Shown here in pieces: positions 58,421-64,000 of a stretch of DNA of 64,000 nucleotides (positions are counted from its first letter, which is position 1; each line of letters begins with the position of its first letter). This DNA is from Aptenodytes patagonicus. Lineage: Eukaryota > Chordata > Aves > Sphenisciformes > Spheniscidae. A model generated the notes under the pieces. That model made no database searches. It was not told where the DNA came from and was given only the letters and a program-made list of their open reading frames with translations. A program made the position numbers and the translations under genes. The DNA lies in the NCBI RefSeq assembly GCF_965638725.1, contig NC_134958.1:22041964-22105963 (forward strand), read 5' to 3'.

Positions 58421-61400
58421 CATCACAGTTTTCGTAAGCCATCTCCCTCATGTCGCCGCTCCGTGCCAGGCCTCTAAGCCCAGTGAGCTGCCGAGCCACA
58501 TTTGGATGTAATGGACCAAATTCTGGGCTCTTGCTCAAATTTTCCCCAGCCTGGAGTCCTAAAAACTTAAATAGAAATTATCTGAGGAAGAGCAGAGGAA
58601 AAACTGAGTGCTGAGCTCAGGATGGGACCCAACAATAATACCCTGCATTGCTACAGCTGGGAAGCTCATCACAGGGCACATCCCGCTCTCACAACACCAA
58701 TGGGAAGCTGAATTGAGCCCCCAGGGGATGCATCACACTTGCACCCCTCTCACCCAGGGTAAAATCCATCCCTGGTGTCAATGCACAATCCCTCCCCAAA
58801 CCAGCACCCCAGGGCCGGCCCACTCCAAGGCTCCGGCAGAGCCGAGATGTTTGCTTGGACCACACCAGCAGTTTTCCTGGCTGCATTTATGGTGCCAAAT
58901 GTTTGCTGAGCGGTAAATCACACCTGCCCTGCTCCAGCTGGCACGTGGCAGCATGTCCCGCCAGGCACCCACAGCCATCGGGCTGCAGGCAGACAGCCCC
59001 ATCCCTCCCCCCTGCCCATGTGTGCCCCAGCCCCGACCTGCCCCACGGCACAGGTGAGACGGGGCCTGGCACCTCCGAGCCCTCTTGGCCCAAGGCAGCC
59101 TGTGCCGATGGGTGCCAAGCCTGCGCACCGCTGCCTCCTTCCCCGCTGCAACCTCCCTGCCTCCAACACTCTCCTCCTGCCCCATCCGGAGGGGGGAAAA
59201 AAATGATGTTTCCTTCTGCTCAGAGGCAAATCACATCCTCTCCCCTCTGTAAAATGGGGACAGTGCGACCGGGCTGCCCACGCCACAGCTCAGAGCTTGC
59301 CGTGGAGGCTCTTGCCAGGGTGGTGCTGCTCCCAAAAGGTCAGGACAACCTCTCCCCGCAGAGTGGAGGGAGTGCCATCGCCTCCCTCCCTCTTCCAGAT
59401 TAACCCTAGCTCTGTGCCTTCCCCGTCACATTCAAACAAGCACATTTATTATTATCTTTGCTAAGTACGTACCCCCCAGCAAGGGATGGAGGTTTGCAGG
59501 GAAGCCGGTGGCATCCAGTGAGGGCCCCCTTGGAAGCATCCGCCGTGTTTTCCTTTTGAATGATTTTCGCCTCGCACCCAGGGATTAAATAGAAGGAACG
59601 TGGCCTATTTTGTAAGGAGCATTGAAAGCGAAGCAAGTTATTTTTAAGGCTTGTGGTTGTATTCCCACTGCTGGGAAACATCCACTTCCCAGGGTCAGGG
59701 GAGGACAGGCAGTAACCTGGAAAACGCCAGCGCAGATCGTGGTTCTCCAGGGCCAAGCTCTGCTGGCAGGGTTTAAATCCTGAACAAAGCTGCTGGCTCC
59801 GCTTGGGTTATTCGGGGTTTGCAGCAGGATGGCTGGGGCAGGATCAGGCCCAGACTCGGTGCTGCCCGCTGCCAGCCACCCACCTGGGGAAGGGCTGAGA
59901 GTCCAGGGGGGCTCCTGCCCAGCCACGGAGCAGACTTAAACCACAGCCTAAACAAGCTCAAAAGTTTCCTGGCCAGGCCCTTTGGTTTCCCTGCATCGGG
60001 AGCCAGCGCAGCATCTCTGCCTTCCCCGGAGCCCCGTGGGCTCTGCACCTGGCCAGGGCACAGCACCGAAGCTGCCTGCTCACACAGAGGCGCAGCCCCC
60101 CCACCTCCCCCCACCCCAGTTTGGGCCAGAACCACTCTGATCTGGCAGGTTTTGGGGTGACAGGAGCTGGGCTGCACCCTTCCTTGCTGAGCTGGTTATA
60201 AAGCTCGCAGAGGTTTAGGGAAGATGCTTACAGCTGCTCTGCCAGATGTGCTGTTCCCCCTCAAGGCAGGCCAGATCTGCACAGCTGGCTAACAAGAGCC
60301 AGCCATGCCCGTGAACTCACATGCCCTATTCCTGGGAGCCGCTGCCAGGTCTCCCCCCCCCCCCCAGCACCTCCCCACCTCCTCCTGCACCTACAGCCGC
60401 TGGTGTTTCCCCGATGTCTCACACCTACATCCCTCCTCTGCCTTCTACCCACAGTTTTAAAGCAAGAAAAGCCACCCAGAGCGAGACTGCTGTCCCCAGG
60501 GAGCCCCTGCCCCAGGACACGGCCAGAGCCATTTCTTCTGCGGCACCACCAGCCGAGCCCCCCCGGCTCACCCCAACCCTGAGCTGCAGGCAGGGAACCT
60601 GCACCCACGGTGGGGTGCAGGTCTCCCCCAGTCCTGCCATGGGAGAGGGGGTCACGGGTGGGTGCTGCCCAAGAGGGAGATGTCCCTGCCGCTGTTGCCA
60701 GGGAGGCATCGTTGTGCCCAGCCTGCGAGTGCAGAGAAATGCAGGGCTGGGGTGGAGTGGGGACATCAGGCATGGGAGCACCAGGAAGGGCAGAAGAGGG
60801 GCTGTAAGAAGGTGCTGAAGGCACCTGGATCAACACGTCATCAAGACCCCCATACATCTACATGCAGCTTCTGAGGACGCCTGGACCAGGGAATAAAAGG
60901 CAGGCCAAGAGGAGGTCACAGAGGTCTTTTCCAACCTTAATGATTCTATGAGAGCCAGCCCACAGCCAGGCTAAAGCAAAGCCTCAGGTTGCTAAGGGAA
61001 AACATGGGGGGGGCAAAAAGCAGGGCAGGAGCCAGAAGACACCCAGATACAGAGACAAAGGACAGTGAGCAAGTTGCGGTGACTCACAGAGGTGTGACAG
61101 GATGGAGATGACAGACCATACCTGCCACCACCTCCTAAATGGTAGGAAGAGGCATGTCAAAAGCAAGGACATCGCCAAATAGAGCCACCCAGGAGGTCTC
61201 GATAGCTGGCGTCCCTTGTCCTCTGTGCCACCTCCAGACACGCCGAGGTGACCACCTGGGTAAAAGCATCTCAGTGCCTGACCACCAGATTAACCCGGGC
61301 AATCACACGGGGGCTCACAAGTGGCAAAAATGCCAATGAGTTTCACTTCTGTTTTGTCCTTAATTAAGAAGTCACCCTTGGTCTCTATAAGCCCCAGAAG

Positions 61401-64000
61401 CAGGGGGTTCCTCCTCCTCCTCCGCTGGGGAGCCCCCACAGCTGGATCCCAGGCAGGACACGGCCTGGGCTGGCTCAGTCGGGAAGTCCCTGCAGCCCTG
61501 CCGGGATTTCAGCCCGGCGCTGGGGTTAACGTCCTGATTTGAGCTCAGATCGGCCGAGGCAGGAGGAGCAGCGCTGTTGCACGGCTCAGGGAGAAGGCAA
61601 CCCTGCTGGTCCCCAGGCCGGCTCGGCAGGGTCAGGCTGTCCCCAGCTGCAGGGAAGGGACATGTTTAAATGATGCCCTGCTGCAGAGTCCAGCCTGCAA
61701 GCAGCAAGGAGAAAGGAGTAAGAACAATTTTCCCCTACCATTTCCTCGGCAGACCCACACTGCCTTTAAAGCAACCAGGAAACCTCCTCTTGAGTTACCC
61801 AATACCCCCCGGCAGCCTGGCCCTGGCCTGGCTTGGCCACGGGTCCAAGCGCTGCGGCAAGGCAAAGCTTCCCCAGGCCACGCACACAGCTGCCTCGGGA
61901 AGAGAGAAGGGGACCATAACCCCGCGGCCATCTCCCAGGCATCGCATCTGCGGCAGGCTGGATCCGACACCTCTCCTGGGTTAATGACGATACCAGCGTC
62001 GTGGTACCAGCTCAGGGAGGGACAGCACTCGGCAGGAGCTGGAGACACCAGGGCTCACAGGTGGGGATGGACACAGAGCAGGAAGGGAGTCTGTCACAGC
62101 TCCGGTGAGATGAACCAGTTTCCAGGCACCTATTAAATTGCAAACAAATAATAGGCCGAACAGGTTTCTTTCAGCATCCACCCAGGGCAGATAGGATCAT
62201 TTGGCTTTGAAACCCCCCCCCGCAAGCTTTAGCCATGCAAATGCAGGGGTTCAACAAATGAGGGACTTTATTCCCAGCCAGGCTTCAGGCCAGCACAGCC
62301 AAGCCCTGCACGTGAGACCAGGACCCCCACCCACGCAAGCATCATGTCCCCAGCCTCCAAACTCCTCCGCTGCTGTGGACCACCACAGGCTGCGGGACCT
62401 TGTGACAACGTTGTCCACGTTGCTCCTGGGGACAGAGGCACAGCAAGCGCATGAACCCCCTGAGCTCATGCAGGCAGCCCCCCCCCATTTTAGGGAGGCA
62501 AAGCACGGTCCCAGGGCTCCTGCCTCCCTATCCCCATCCCAAAACCTCCCTGGCAGCTCTCACCAGCCCCAGGAGATGCTCTGGATTTCGCTGGGAGCCA
62601 GGAGGCATGTGCTGGGGTCCCCTCAGGCGGCACAGGTCACGCTCCCTGATGGCAGGCAATGAGAAGAGGTCTCCAGGACACCCTACCCGGGAGGGCAGGA
62701 GGATACCTATTCCTCCCAAGGCAGGTGAAGGACCTGATCAGGGGTGGCCAGGTCCTCCTAGGAGCTGCCCCACGTGGGAAACTCAGAGCCAGACCTGGCT
62801 GGCTGCTGCGTAATGTGACGAGGCTCAGCACCTCCGCTCAGCTCCGAGCCAAGCCCAGCGGCCCAGGATGCTGGGAGCCCTCCCTCCCTGCTACGTGCCT
62901 GCCTGATTTCAGCAGGCAATGCCCACAGCCTGCAGAACAGGTTCAGCTGGCAGCAAGCCTGGCAGGATAAGACAGAGCCTAGGGGGAAGAACAGGCTGCA
63001 GGCACATCACCCTGGGAGCACCTCACAGGAGTTGGGGGCAACAAGCCCATGCAGGGACAGGGCTGTCCCCAGGAGTCTGGCATCCCCCCACCACCTTTCC
63101 CACCTGAGATAAAGTTTCCCAGGCCCTGGCAAGCAGAGGAAAGGATGGAGGGATGAGGACCTGGACACCAGAAAGCATCCCCCACGCAGCTGCTGCCTGC
63201 CATGGCTCTCCAGCCCGGCTGCTGATTTAAATTCAAGCCAGATGGAGGTTAGGCTCAATTTCCACACCCAGCAACTCCAAGGCAGACAGACAATGACAGA
63301 GGGACAACCACATCCCAGAGCCCGGGCTCTCCACCCCTCCTGCAAAAACAACACACCCAGAGACGCAGCTCCCCGGCAGCGCAGGACCTACCTCCCCGGG
63401 CTCAGCACCTTCCTGGGGACCGGAGAGATTATCCGTCCTGGCACAAAAAGCTGGGAGAGGGTCTGCCCCGAGCATCACCCCGGCTCTGGCTGGGGGTGAC
63501 CAGCCCTTTGCAGAGCACCGGGGCTGCAGCGTTCAGCAGCAGGGGAAGAAGGAGGGCTGGCAAACCCCAGCTACGATTAAAGGTGACTCCCAGCTCATTA
63601 CCCTGGCACAGGCACTGCTGACCCCCTCCCCCCCCCATAATTGCCCTGGGCTGGGAGCAGGAGGGAGCATTTATAGCCACAGCCAAGAGAACCAGCTGGT
63701 GCTCATTGCCTAGCCTGGAGGAGCCGAGTCAGGGTCATGCTTCAGAAATATTTGAGAAGTGCAGTGATTAAAAGATTTGAGCTGGCAGTCTGAGCTGTCT
63801 CCCTCTGCCCCTGGTTCATTGCCCCCTCGCGCCAGTGCCCTCCCATGTGCATCTGCCTGGTCTTGCTGCCTCCATGCAGACACACTCTCATCCACCTCCC
63901 AGCACAGCAGGGCTGGGTCTGGATGGGACCTCACAGCCATTTCGGGCAGCAAAATCCCACTCGGCTCCATCCCCTGCGCGCGCAGCCCCGGAGCTGCTGC
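58421..64000. other. 3' flank of CSPG4, no gene recognised
   Basis: No coding exon with recognisable homology on either strand. It has a possible MIR-like relic at about 59,244-59,263 (CTCTGTAAAATGGGGACAG), a 13-bp C run at 60,353-60,365 and a CR1 tail at about 60,913-60,950. In mammals SNX33 lies on this side of CSPG4; if kept here it starts beyond the window. Confidence 0.6.
60913..60950 (+). mobile_element. CR1 LINE 3'-tail fragment
   Basis: AGAGGTCTTTTCCAACC followed by TTAATGATTCTATG, the same end as the copy at 50,370-50,400. Only the extreme 3' end remains. Confidence 0.8.

Overview
The window is vertebrate genomic DNA, almost certainly from a bird. It carries a nearly intact 3' end of a CR1 LINE ending in the ATTCTATG-type tail usual in birds, it is GC-rich with short introns (microchromosome style), and its single recognisable gene is a typical amniote gene slightly diverged from mammals.

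That gene is CSPG4 (NG2/MCSP, chondroitin sulfate proteoglycan 4), on the + strand and complete. I placed ten coding exons from reading frame, GT-AG junctions and recalled similarity to mammalian CSPG4. They join in phase to 7,068 nt, or 2,355 codons plus stop: signal peptide (exon 1), two laminin-G domains (exons 2-3), an acidic linker, about fifteen CSPG repeats (exons 3-10), one transmembrane helix, and a short cytoplasmic tail ending in the PDZ ligand QYWV. The start codon is at 28,919 and the stop at 57,619-57,621. A CpG-rich promoter with a TATA-like box lies just upstream, and an AATAAA signal at 58,398 suggests a 3' UTR of about 0.8 kb.

Layout: 1-28,550 is non-coding 5' flank with AT-rich islands that look like conserved regulatory elements, an isolated CpG island at 23.2-23.6 kb and a decayed LINE reverse-transcriptase fragment at 27.7-28.0 kb. 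28,560-29,140 is promoter and exon 1. 29,004-42,817 is the 13.8 kb first intron, with a 285-bp purine pentamer repeat and a 24-bp perfect palindrome. 42,818-57,621 holds exons 2-10; intron 5 contains a second CpG island and the CR1 copy. 57,622-64,000 is 3' UTR and intergenic sequence with a small CR1 tail and possible MIR-like relics.

I see no operon, CRISPR array, virus or other novel system. The observations most worth checking concern the protein: the Ser-Gly used for the chondroitin sulfate chain in mammals reads Ser-Ala here, the distal ERK site has lost its proline, and intron 3 is an in-frame, stop-free 303 nt. Comparisons with human or rat CSPG4 are from memory, not from an alignment.
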